From Paramecium tetraurelia (taxonomy: Eukaryota; Ciliophora; Oligohymenophorea; Peniculida; Parameciidae): 64,000 nucleotides of DNA. A program made the translations under genes and the position numbers. The notes under the pieces were generated by a model. The model did not search any database, was not told where the DNA came from, and was given only the letters and a program-made list of their open reading frames with translations. Of this stretch, positions 25,082-36,136 are shown piece after piece. Location: positions 383,181 to 447,180 of the forward strand of contig NW_001799433.1 of assembly GCF_000165425.1 (NCBI RefSeq). The letters run 5' to 3'. Each line of letters starts with the position of its first letter. Position 1 is the stretch's first letter.

Positions 25082-26681
25082 TCAGCTTTGGGCTATTAGT
25101 ACCTTTTTAATTCCTTAATTTAAAAACTCAACCTTGAAATTCGAATTTTCATTAGCTTAATAATAGGCCTATTTAATATAAAAATACAATACTTTTTCTG
25201 CAGAATCAAAACTGAAGAATTTAAGATGAGCAGCTTTATCTTTGATTTTGATTTGTAAATTGTCTATTTTTCCGTATTTCTAAGGATATTATTTGAATGA
25301 TTACTTGGAATTCTTCATTTAGAACCTTTGTAACAGTCTTTTCTTTAAATAATTATTCTGGTATTTGAGAAATTAATAAGGTGTAATCGTAATTCTCGTT
25401 TAGCCATTGTAATTCTGTTTTGAGTTATTCTAAAGAATTCATTTTTGATATTTCCTCCTTTTTCTAGGTTAATAATCTATGATTAATTTATTTGTTACTT
25501 TTTTAATTCTTCAATTTCAGCACTTAGTTATGGTGGATAATTGTCTTTCCTCTTATTTAGCAAGAAAGCTAATCTCAATTTATCTACGACTAGTGTTTTG
25601 GCTTGCCCTTTAATTTATTCAATTTGATTATTTAATTCTTGTTCTTCTTTGGTTTTTTTTTGGTCATTTTCTTCTTCCATTTTTGTGTCTGATTTTTATT
25701 GAACCTATTATTATTATTATTATTGTTGTTATTAGTTTTATTAAAGAGGTGCTGCTGGTTAACTAGATTGGTTTGATACTTTTTTTCCTTCTTTGTCTAA
25801 TACAATAATCTTATTATTCTTATTATCATCTTAGTGTTGCTGCTATTTTATAAGATATTTAAATACTTTATTTAAGCTTTGAGTAAACTCAATTTTAACT
25901 CCTTTGTGAACTATAAATTTATCTATTAAAGCTTAGGCGTCACTATGATTCTTAAATTAGACAGATGGTACTCTATAATTAAATCTAATAATTACCTTCC
26001 TAATAATTGAATTCTAATTAAGTCTCCTCTTCCTTAGAGCAATGATTCAATTTCTGTGTATGATCTCATTTCTCTGGGGACATTTTGTAAAAAGACAACA
26101 TTTTTATTATTATTATTGTGTTATTATTTACGATTATTATTATTGGTTAGTGAAGACAGTAAATCCTTGATATTCATCTCTTTTCCTAATGCTTTTTATA
26201 AATCTGATAATATGTTTGTATTCTTCTAATTTTTTTTTGATTTTTTATTCTTTTCCCTATCTCTGCTTCTATCTCTTTTGTGTTTGTTTTATTATCTATT
26301 GTGACCTCTGTTATCATCCTCATCTGAACTACCTGAGGAGCTTCTTTGTTTAAGATTGTTTTTTTCTAATGGATCATCACTATGTCCTTCAACGAAATCA
26401 ATTAATCTCTCCACATATTTTTATAAATCTTTTAATAATTCATTTTCTTACCTCCTTCCACAAGTTTGCTATCATCATCTAAAACAAGATTCTCAAGCAT
26501 TAAATTCACTTTCTATCTCCTTGACGAATCTTATTCGAATGAAGTAAAGCATTCATTCAATAAATCTGCAAATTCATCAATTCCTGTAGATGAGCTCAAT
26601 CTTAAATTAAATATGAAGCATTTACTCATCCTTGTATTTTTTGATGAAAGTGAGAATTCTTTAATGGATTTTTGTACTCAT
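25082..26681 (-). CDS. RBM26/RBM27-like RNA-binding protein
   Basis: 493 residues after five introns (25, 23, 23, 22 and 25 nt), an exact multiple of three. In order: an N-terminal PWI-like helical domain (DEFADLLNECFTSFEQ, LQKYVERLIDFVEG); a Ser/Arg/Lys-rich acidic-basic linker (HKRDRSRDREKNKKSKK); RRM 1 (NVVFLQNVPREM); a Gln run; a coiled coil (EEENDQKKTKEEQELNNQ); and RRM 2 (YTLLISQIPEQL, then AAHLKFFSFDSAEKVLYFY). This is the order in human RBM26/27, nuclear proteins of the exosome-targeting pathway, except that the CCCH zinc finger is absent. Two introns end in AAG (26601-26625 and 26429-26451). The start at 26681 is the first Met of the exon that splices into the PWI-like region. Confidence 0.82.
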
Positions 26682-27233
26682 TCGAAAAAATAATAAAAAG
26701 AGATTTTAATTAATCACAACTAATTAATCACCATTGATATATCAATAGGGATAACTTTTTGAATTAAGCCAATTAAAATTCATTCATTTATTCTTCTGAT
26801 TTTAGATTTAAACTAGAAAATGATTTCAGTTAATATTTACATAAGAAAAATGAAAAATGGAAGTAGTGTTAGGTTGGTAATCATTTGCATTTTCTATTAT
26901 TTTTAGGTTAATGTATTAAGAAACAATCACTTATCTAAAAATAACTAAAGTATATTGATCTCTATTTAAGTATATTTTTCAGATACATTTCCTTGGTTTA
27001 ATACTTTAAAAGTTGAGACCTTTTAAAAAACAATTAATAATTGAAACAAGATAATTAAAGATAACATTTAATTTTCTTCATAGCTTTTAAATCTATATGC
27101 AGAAGAAATAAATATTTAACAATTAGCTATTCTATACTTATAATTCAAAAACTCAAACTATCATAATAATGAATATAAAAATAGAAGAAAATGATTGACA
27201 ATATCGATTTTATGATTTATTATTTGATCACAT
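26682..27233. other. Intergenic, AT-rich
   Basis: 552 bp upstream of the RNA-binding protein and downstream of CCT8. Nothing recognisable beyond A/T-rich sequence. Confidence 0.6.
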
Positions 27234-29009
27234 TCAATCTTAATCATCCCAATGTCCTCTATCTGGCATTTTTGGTCCTCCAGCCGGTTTAGCAATAATG
27301 ATCTATTAAATAATGAATAAAAGATACTTAATCCACTCTCAAGATGGTGATGGCAGCATCCGTTGCTAATTTGATAGCCCACCATTTAGTTTTAAGATGA
27401 TCAAACACTTTTAATTCACTTGAGGCAGTTAAGGTTCCATTCTAGATAAGATGAGGATATATACAGAAATGTTTAATGAATGAGGTTTCTCAGAATTCAA
27501 TTTGTGTAATTAAGCCATCATTTCATTTTGAGCAAGACCAGCATTATCAATTAAGATTCTGGGAATGATTTCAAAAGCTTAGGCATATTGTCTATAAGCA
27601 TATTGATCTATAGATTTAATCTTGTTTGCTTCTTATTCTAATTGCTAAGCCAATTTCTAAATATGATAGATATATGAATAGTACAATTTCTGTAGCTCCT
27701 CCACCATAAACAAATCTTGAATCTTTAATCAATGATCTATAGCAACTAACTCCATCATCAATGGCTCTTTCAATGTCTTCTAAGAGATTTTGGGTTGCTC
27801 CTCTTAAAACAATAGTTGCTAATTTGCAAGTGTCACTTTGCTTTTCAAAGATAGTAACTTTTTGACTTCCAATTTCTTGTACATGGACTCTATCACATGT
27901 TCCTAATTCATCTGGCATAGGTGCAGACAATGTTGATAATGCACTAGCTCCAACTGCTTTGCACAATCGTTTTAATTCGAATTTGGATTAAACCTTCACA
28001 ATCATCATTTTATATTTTTCAACAAAGTGCAATACTATTTCTGATATACTTCCTCCGGCAACAATGAGGTTAACTCCAGCATCAGCAATGCTCTTGACTA
28101 TCTTTTCAGCAAGATCTTCTTCAGTCTTTGTGTAGTTCTTTAATTCTGTGGCATTCTTGATTAGAACAGTTCCTTTGGTTTCTGATTATTATGGATCTAA
28201 TGGTGCATTAAATACACAAATTTTAGGATTCTCCAATCTGTTGATTTGTCCTTCCACATTTCTAGTCACAATCAATCCAGATAACACATGACTGTCCAAA
28301 ACAGATCCTCCCAAGATTTTGGTGACTCTAACATATTCAGAATCAAAGTTAGACTTTTCTCTTGGCAAACATCTAATACATGCCTTGGCTACTAGACCAG
28401 CAATCAGATTGGAATAGCTATAATTTATATTTAGGAATTTACTCTGATAATTTACTACTCAAAGAGGTTCTAATAGCTTAAAAGACTTATTATTCATCAG
28501 CAACATCAGTTATTTCCCATACCTTTTGTTCGTCTAGTAAGTCCAATGCCTTTTTCAATGCTGTCTCATACCCAACCACAATTTAGCTAAATGAATGAAT
28601 TATTAGTATTACCTTGGATGCAATCCTAGTTTAATTAAACTTTCAGCTTATTACAATAACTCTCCAGCTAGAGTAATAACAAAATTTGTAGCATCACCTT
28701 ATTCAGTCTCTTGCATTTTGGCTGCCATTAGGATCATCTTGGCGGCAGGATGTTGGATTTCCATTTCTTTGAGGATTGTTGCTGCATCACTCGTTACAAA
28801 TATTTTATCAATGTGATTCACAACCATTTTTTTCATTCCATTTGGACCCAATGAAGTTTTAGTCATGTTAGAGATTTCTTTGCATGCTTAAATGTTTTTT
28901 AGGATGGCTTCTTCTAATCCTTGATAATGGCGAGCACCCTGAGAAAGGTTAATACTTTTTATCATACTTCTTTGAGCATCGATTGGAAACCTGCAGCTGT
29001 GGATAGCAT
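27234..29009 (-). CDS. CCT8: T-complex chaperonin subunit theta (CCT8)
   Basis: 539 residues, the usual CCT size, after six introns (29, 26, 25, 28, 23 and 25 nt). It is one subunit of the cytosolic TRiC/CCT ring that folds actin and tubulin. Visible signatures are SMLKEGARHYQGLEEAILKN at the N-terminus, TKTSLGPNGMKKMV, EQGDATNFVITLAGELL (the nucleotide site, with A in place of the usual GDGT), and VYGGGATEI. The C-terminal IIIAKPAGGPKMP tail and the N-terminal LKEGA match the theta subunit rather than other paralogues. The start at 29009 lies upstream of a 29-nt CAG-ending intron; without it the recognisable N-terminus is lost. Only 52 bp separate it from the divergent PX gene. Confidence 0.95.
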
Positions 29010-29061
29010 AAATTAGATAATTTAATTTTTAAATAATTGCAAAAGAAATATTTAATATTAA
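29010..29061. promoter_or_regulatory. 52-bp divergent gene gap
   Basis: The whole space between the start codons of CCT8 (minus) and the PX gene (plus). It is almost pure A and T. Both 5' UTRs and both core promoters must fit within or overlap this interval and the first codons. Confidence 0.5.
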
Positions 29062-31114
29062 ATGCCAATTTTGAAGGCTTTAATTGTATTTAGTTATTTG
29101 CTTCCAGCATCAATCAGTGTTCTCTATATTATAGGAATGGCAGCAAGATTCTTTGATTTGCGATCCAATATTCAAGCTTAACCACTCCCTTATAATTACT
29201 CAATCATTTTGCGGATTACGCTATTAACTTTAGATATTAGTAAATTTATTAACTACTCAGAGCTGCTGAATTCGTTGAATTTATTCTAATGATATTTAAA
29301 GGCGACGAAAAATATTATTACATCTCTGGAGTACTCTTTGTAAACATTTCAGCAATTATCATGCAAATTATTTTAATGGTATGATTCATTTAATTTTAGA
29401 CATATGAATACAAGAAATAAGTGCCTATGTTCTTTGCTCACAAAATATATTGGGTCTTAAATTGGTTGTTTTTAAGTATTACACTTACATTACTCATTTT
29501 CTATGTAGTATTTTCACTAATTACTCTAGCATGGGAAGATATTTGAATACACTTTGCTTGTGTTTCGAGTTCTTGATTATACCATACTTATCATCTTTAC
29601 TCTCTTCATTAGACGATAGGATATAGCGGAATTTGAAACCTTGGGTTTTTGGAGGAGTGAATTACCGATGATAGATTTATCAGAATCTCAAAGACACAGA
29701 ACATCAACAGTGAATAGTACATTAGATACTTAATTTAGATTCCCAAAGTTCCTTTCTATTAAAAATAGATGTCAAGAAGTAATGGAATATAGTAGATGAT
29801 GATATTGAAGTTAAACTTGATATGTAATTAATTGTTAATTATCATTTAAAGCATAATCGTTGGGGCTGATAAACAATACAAATTAAAAAAGAGGACATCT
29901 GAAATCTTCTATCATCATTAATAATATATATTCGAGAATAATGACTACTTTGAGCAACATTCTAATGATTTATTATAAGTCAATTTCCTAATGAAGTAGA
30001 TGCAAGAAAGCTAGGACTTATTGCTAATTAATTAAATTCAGAAATACTTTAACTTTATCGTAAGCAAGTTGGAATTGATTACACCTTCTTTTGTTGAATT
30101 CATATAATTGCAACATACAGAGAAAATGTTAATTGAAGAAATGAAATTAGCAAATCATTCCTAAAACTTGCATAAATCCTCAATGATAGTCCGTAAGAAT
30201 TAACCAAATAAGAAATATAAATGGGATATCCAATCATAATATTTGCCATATTTAGATGTTCGAATTACAGAATTTCAAACAATTAAAAATCTTACAGAAA
30301 CCTATGTACAATATACATTGATGACATAATTTGAGGATGAAACTCTAATTGTTTAAAAAAGATTTAAAGAATTTTATGAGTTTAGTGAACTTATGAAAAA
30401 TATCATTGATATCAAGAACTTTCCTCCTTTCCCTCAAAAGTCATTAATTAAGATGTCAAATGAAGAAATAGAGGAGAGAAAGTAGGACTTAGAGATCTTT
30501 ATGAAAGTATTGTTGAATGACCGTTAATATCACGTTTCTGCGCTATTCAAATTCATAGGAATGTATCAATCTATTGAAGATCAAGTTAAAAACCTATAAG
30601 CAAAAGTGATTAAGGAGAGTGAATTGATAATCAAATTACACATTAAAAATACAGGATTTGAGGAGGTTGTGGGAAAGGATGGTGAGAAATTCATTAGATA
30701 CTCATTTGTCATAGGGTCAGGGGATTCAAAGCACTTAATTTGGAAGAGATTCAGTCAATTTGATGAACTTCATAGTATTTTAAAATAGAGGTATGAGAAT
30801 GTATGAGATCTATTTTTAGATATCCCTTACTTCCTCAATTGCCATATAAGACGACTGCGGCATTATAGTAGATAAATCCAAATGTGAGATGTGTGAATCT
30901 ATAGCAATATTTGCTTGATTTAATAAAGGTACCTACAATAGGTGAAAATGCTCATTTGAGATAGTTTTTAGAGGTGAGAAGACTTGAAATAAATGTGAAT
31001 GATTCTGGATTTGAAGGATCCTATTCTTAATTTGATAACATTTTGTAAAAATTAGATAATAATAATAAAGATATAGAATAATTGGAAAATATGCACAATA
31101 GATTGTGGTAATGA
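29062..31114 (+). CDS. Membrane protein with two PX domains
   Basis: 634 residues after six introns (about 23, 21, 25, 22, 28 and 29 nt), an exact multiple of three. The N-terminal 190 residues have about five hydrophobic segments (LIVFSYLLPASISVLYIIGM; VLFVNISAIIMQIILM; WVLNWLFLSITLTLLIFY; YTILIIFTLFI), whose order recalls the TMD0 module of ABCC transporters. A helical linker follows, then PX 1 (FQTIKNLTETYVQYTL, FKEFYEFSELM, FPPFPQKSLIKM) and PX 2 (IRYSFVIGSGD, WKRFSQFDELHSIL, RYPLLPQLPYK). PX domains bind phosphoinositides, and the Arg and Pro-rich loops needed are present. The third intron restores a membrane segment. The first intron appears to end in GAG, and I am unsure of that junction. 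An endosomal or vacuolar location is likely. Confidence 0.8.
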
Positions 31115-31141
31115 AATTATATAATATAAACAATATCTTTA

Positions 31142-32503
31142 ATGTTTAGATTTCATCGCATACCCAAATATTTCCTATCTCTCCACGAGTATTAAACAGC
31201 AGAATTTTTCAAATCGTTTTAACTTCCCATCCCTCCTGGAAAGATTTGCAAGACCCCAGATGAAGCTTACAAGGCGGCTATAAAAATCATTCAAGAGGGA
31301 TCAGAAAGAAATTCCTTCACAGATTTGGTTGTGAAGGCTTAATGTCACACTGGTGGAAGAGGGAAAGGATATTTCAAAGAGAATGGATTTAATAGTGTAC
31401 CTGTGAATATCTATTTAGGGAATTCACATAGTGTCAAATCCTGAAGATGTAAAGGAATACGCTAGTAAAATGTTGGGAAACACTCTGATAACCAAATAAA
31501 CAGGAAGTTTGGGAAAGAAGTGTGAGATGGTTTACGTAGTCGAAAGAAATTTCCTAAGAAAAGAATTGTATTTGTCAATTCTCTTGGACAGAAATACAGG
31601 AGGCTTAGGGATTGTGGCTTCAGAAAAGGGAGGCATACACATAGAGGAGAGTGATCCTAATTATATCAAGAAATTCTCAATTGAAATGCCAAACAATGTA
31701 GATGAAATTGACTTTTCCATTTATGAAAATGTGTCAAAAGTCTATAAATTGAATCCCATATAGCATAATCAGATGAAAGATGTAAGTACTAGTATATTCA
31801 TATTTAGATTTTGAAGAAAATGTTCGATATCTTTTTATAAACTGATGCCACATTGTTAGAGATAAATCCACTTGGAATCGATTTGTAAGGAAATTTGATT
31901 ATTTGTGATCAAAAACTTAACATCGATGATAACTCACAATTTAGACAACATGCTATCTTTCACATGGAAGATGTTAGATAAAAAGATTGGAAAGAAGTAG
32001 AAGCATAGAAACATGGATTGAATTATATTGCTTTAGATGGAAACATAGGTTGTATGGTTAATGGAGCAGGATTGGCTATGGCTACAATGGATTTGATTAA
32101 ATAATATGAAGGATCACCTGCTAACTTTTTGGATGTTGGTGGTAAAGCCACTGATTAGGAAATTGTATCTGCACTGAAAATTATGGATAAAGATCCTAAT
32201 GTTGAAGCCATTCTTGTTAATATCTTTGCTGGTATTGCAAGGTAATTGTAATTATTATTCTCAAGGTGTGATTAAATAGTTTTGGGATTACTAAAGGGAT
32301 TGACAGTTTTAGGAATGAAAAAGCCAATGGTGTTGAGAATGAAGGGAACAAAAGTTGAGGAAGCAAAGAAATTGATTGACGAATCAGGATTCAACATGAT
32401 ATTTACTGAAGATCTAGACGAAGCTGCTAAGAAGGCTGTTAGAATGGCAGCAATATTAAGATTAGCAAAGGAAGCAAATATAAATGTGAATTTAACAAGT
32501 TGA
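31142..32503 (+). CDS. Succinyl-CoA synthetase beta subunit, mitochondrial
   Basis: 429 residues after three introns (22, 26 and 24 nt). It is the ATP-grasp subunit that couples succinyl-CoA cleavage to nucleotide phosphorylation in the TCA cycle. A short Arg/His-rich leader ([11 protein letters not shown]) fits a mitochondrial presequence and runs straight into [15 protein letters not shown], the normal start of the mature enzyme. Further signatures: [38 protein letters not shown] and [13 protein letters not shown]. The last intron ends in AAG and falls inside that final motif. The gene starts 27 bp after the PX gene stop and ends 27 bp before the convergent SEC13 stop. Confidence 0.95.
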
Positions 32504-32530
32504 TATAACTTCATTTTCATTTATACATTA

Positions 32531-33406
32531 TCAATAGCAATCAATTGTACCGTATTAAAAATTACTCTCTTGTTTTAGTGTTTGAATTTGACTCTAACCA
32601 TTACTTTCTCCATTCACAGTCAACAAATTTCCCAACATATTGAATGATACTCTCCATATAGTCATATTATATTGGATATCTTGAATTTCAACAACCTTAT
32701 TATTATCCAATCTATTGACAATTAGTTTCCCGTCCTATACATTTAATGTAGATATTTACATCTCCTCCTGAAACAAGGATATTTTCTAAAGGATGAAATT
32801 GGACATCCTTCACTACATCTAAATGAGATTGGATCGTGTATTTCAATTAAGGTTTATTATTGTTAGTAAATTCCCAGATTTTAATCAATTTATCAGCGCT
32901 GCATGTTGCCAATAACGAACCATCCTAGTTCCAACATAATCCATGTATTGTTGATTCATGTGCTTACCATTTATTTTCGACATCCCAATTCTTGTTATTA
33001 TCTAATAATATCACAAATCCATCTGATGTGCCACATGCCAAAAGTAATTCTCTTGGCATAAACTAAACACAATTAACACTGCCCTCATTCTAATAACTCG
33101 CCACTTTCGACCACTCCTTTTATTCTCTATATATTGATATTTCTCCATCATAAGATGAAGTGGCTATCACGTTGCCAAATCTAGGATGCGACCAAGATAT
33201 TGAAAATAAAGGAGAATCACGACTATATTTAATACTCATTTTATGTACGTCTTAATTTAAGCAACTTATTATTTTTTTGACACGTCATAGACATTAATAT
33301 ATCCATCACTACCACAGCTTGCTAATTTGTCACCGTAGTAATCGTATTTAATATCGTGGATCATGCTTTAATGTCCAGAATTTATCTAAACGCCCTCTGT
33401 TAACAT
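32531..33406 (-). CDS. SEC13: SEC13, COPII coat and nuclear pore WD-repeat protein
   Basis: 274 residues after two introns (26 and 25 nt), slightly shorter than human SEC13. Six WD40 blades are recognisable: GHQSMIHDIKYDYYGDKLAS, SPLFSISWSHPRFGNVIATS, GSVNCVQFMPRELLLACGTS, STIHGLCWNQDGSLLATCS, HLDVVKDVQFHPLENILVSG and WRVSFNMLGNLLTV. The opening blade with YYGDKLASCGSDG is typical of SEC13, which builds the COPII cage with SEC31 and also sits in the Nup107-160 pore complex. The blades are compact, without the larger insertions of other WD proteins. The start is the first Met, 86 bp from the stop of the coiled-coil gene upstream. Confidence 0.93.
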
Positions 33407-33492
33407 CACAAGGATTTTTATTATTTTTATTTATAATTAGACACATAAAGTTTCACATTATTTTAATACATAACAATTGAGGAAAAACATAA

Positions 33493-36051
33493 TCACATTT
33501 CTTTCTGGAATTCCTCTATCAGATACTCTAAAATTTGATCACTCACTTCCATTAAATATTCAGTTCTATCATCCTCAATCAAATTCCACTTATACTCCTA
33601 TTATTTCAACTAAAATATTTTTAATATTGTACATCCTCTACAAGTAATTTATACAGTTATTCATCTCTAATCAAAGTCAAATTATCGAATTAGATATTTG
33701 TATCCACTAACAAAGGGTTTTCAACTAAATTTAACTACTACATGAGCATTAATAAATTTTTCTCATCTATTATTTCTTATTTCTCCTATTTAACATTTTC
33801 GAATTCTTCTGGCTCATAAAAGCCACACAAAACTTTACTCTGTTTTAATACTACCGATTTCACTTTTTCCAATATTTATACTAAGTTTTCATTAGATATT
33901 CTCTATAAATTTAAACTACTTCTTTCCCATGGATATTTTATACCAGAATCTAGAAGATTTAATTAAAATTATTACTGTAATAGTAAGGTCTATAACTATT
34001 TAAAGCCTCATTGCAAGCATCAAAAATAGCTTTATTATGAATATGTTGCAATTCTAGAATAGCACACTCTACCTCATCGTTGTTATTGTCAGTTTCAGGT
34101 ATTCTTTTATTTTCTTATTCAACAAAAATACCTTCATCAATTGGAAAAGCAATTGAAGTTTGGAAATCCTCATGATCATTGTCAATATCAAAATCGCAGT
34201 CTTCATTTCCATGTATTATTTTCAATCTTTACTTAGGTGTAAATCCAAAAGGAGTATTCAAATTTTCAATTAAAGATTACTTATAATTTTCCAAAATATA
34301 TTTAAAGAGGTTATCTATATATTATGAGATATCAGACATGGAAGTAGGAACACAAGGTGTTTATTCTTAATTCGCAATAAGGTTTGAAATTATTAAATAA
34401 AGATCTTCTCTATTATTCAACATTTCCTCAGATATGTCTATCATCATTTCATTTAAGATTTCAGTAGTTACCAAATCCACATTCTTTTAGATTTCCTATT
34501 ATGATTAATAATTCTGTTGTTTATCTTTTAAACCATTGAATTATTCGTCTATATATTCTTAGATCTATTAAATCTATAAACTATATTATTGATCAGATGA
34601 GAGTTCTGCTGATGCAACGAGGATATCTCTTTGAATTTTTTTTAATGTTGTTATTTCTCTCATATGGCCAATCTCAAAAGCCTTTCTTGTATTTTTTAAA
34701 TCTTCTAACTCTTTATTTAACCATTCTTGAAGGATATAGTGATGTTTTTCTGCAACTTACTTTAATTCAACATCGTATCTGAGGTATATGGCTTCTTCTC
34801 TGTACTTTGATATTAAGTTTTCTTCTTATTATATTCGCTATTATAATTATAACACGTTGTTTTTAGTAAGATCCTCACTTAATTTCTTTTGATGACTAGT
34901 TGTACTTTTTTCTTAATTTATTTAGTTTTCACTTTTTCTTTCTGAAATATTTTCAGATAATAATTTATGATTTTAAATTATAGATATGATTTATTATTGC
35001 ATCTATTTGTTTATGTTTGAAATATCTGTATTTTAAACTATTCTTTAGATAAAGAGATTCCAATTTTCAAATTCTTAGTTTAATTAATTCACAATAGGTG
35101 AGGATTCTTCTGACAGGGTTGAACTTCTAATGTTTGAAATGAGAGTTTATTTATCTCCTCCTTAGCTAAAAAGAAATCCATCCTCAAAATTGGTAGGAGA
35201 TACTTATTATGAGACTTGTTATTTGGGTTCCCAATCTAAGCTGATTTATTATAATTTAGTTTAAGAATAATTCTGCTTTTCCTTATTCTTTTTAAGGTCT
35301 TTCCATCGATGTTATATTAATGTGGCTGCTTAATTTTAATAAAATTCGTTCTGGACTTCTTCCATAATCTTCATTTAGATTTGATTTTCAGTTTAGGTTT
35401 TGTAAGATTGCTAATGCTTATTTACTTCGGATTAAAATTAGGAAATTTAATCAATTTAGATTTTTTCATATCTTTTGGAAATTTCTTGAAACCTTTCAAT
35501 AATTTCATTTATTTTATATTTTTTCAGTTTATTTTTCATTACCATTTTCTACTTTGCTTTTTTAGCATTTCCAAATATTTTTTTAGTTTTTAATTTCAAT
35601 TTTTAGAGATTGAGTAATCTAAAATCATATAAAACTCTGAATAATACTTCTTTTATTGATCATTCTGAATCTTCTATTACAAAAGCCTTTCTTGTAACAC
35701 CTCAGATTATTTTTTTTCCTTAATAAATTATTGTAGTGACTATTTTTTATGACGTTGTTATTTTTCAGTGAATAAGGGAGAGCTTTGATTGGGATTCTTT
35801 GTGCCTTCCTAATTTTTTTATGGCTTATTACTTTTTCTGGAAGATTTCAATTCTTCAGGGGACATAGTTCGTTTGGTTTCAATTGTATTTTTTGTAGATT
35901 TAGTAGTGCCTGTAATGGGACTTCGCTACGATAAAATTTAGTCGGTTGTCTTGAGTGTTCTTTGTGTAGAAATTGGGGCAATCTCTTAGAATTTTTAAGT
36001 AGATTTGAGAGACTTTTTTTTCTTGTACACTTTTCCCTGTTGACCTTGCAT
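33493..36051 (-). CDS. Coiled-coil protein with DUF4378-like C-terminus
   Basis: Roughly 800 residues. The N-terminus is basic and Ser/Thr-rich (TQRTLKTTDQILSQRSPITG; TKRTMSPEELKSSRKS), followed by Gln/Lys-rich coiled coils and an ordered C-terminal region (IFDACNEALNSYRPYYY; then KWNLIEDDRTEYLMEVSDQI). That last segment resembles the DUF4378 domain of microtubule- and centrosome-associated proteins such as the plant TRM family. The first intron (29 nt, AAG end) links the Met at 36051 to the long frame; a 23-nt intron near 33640 is clear. Introns in the middle were not all resolved. A basal-body or microtubule role is an inference. The divergent neighbour is also a coiled-coil protein. Confidence 0.7.
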
Positions 36052-36136
36052 GATAAGAACTGTCTTTTTTGGAGGTGGAGTGTAATTTACAAATTATATA
36101 TATTAACGAACAAATTAATAATTATACAAATTCAAA
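36052..36136. promoter_or_regulatory. 85-bp divergent gap between two coiled-coil genes
   Basis: The only sequence between two divergent start codons; it must supply both promoters. It is AT-rich and no motif can be named. Confidence 0.4.

Noticed and set aside
32272-32520. Minus-strand frame of 82 codons with a hydrophobic start
   Set aside because: Shadow of the last exon of the succinyl-CoA synthetase gene.
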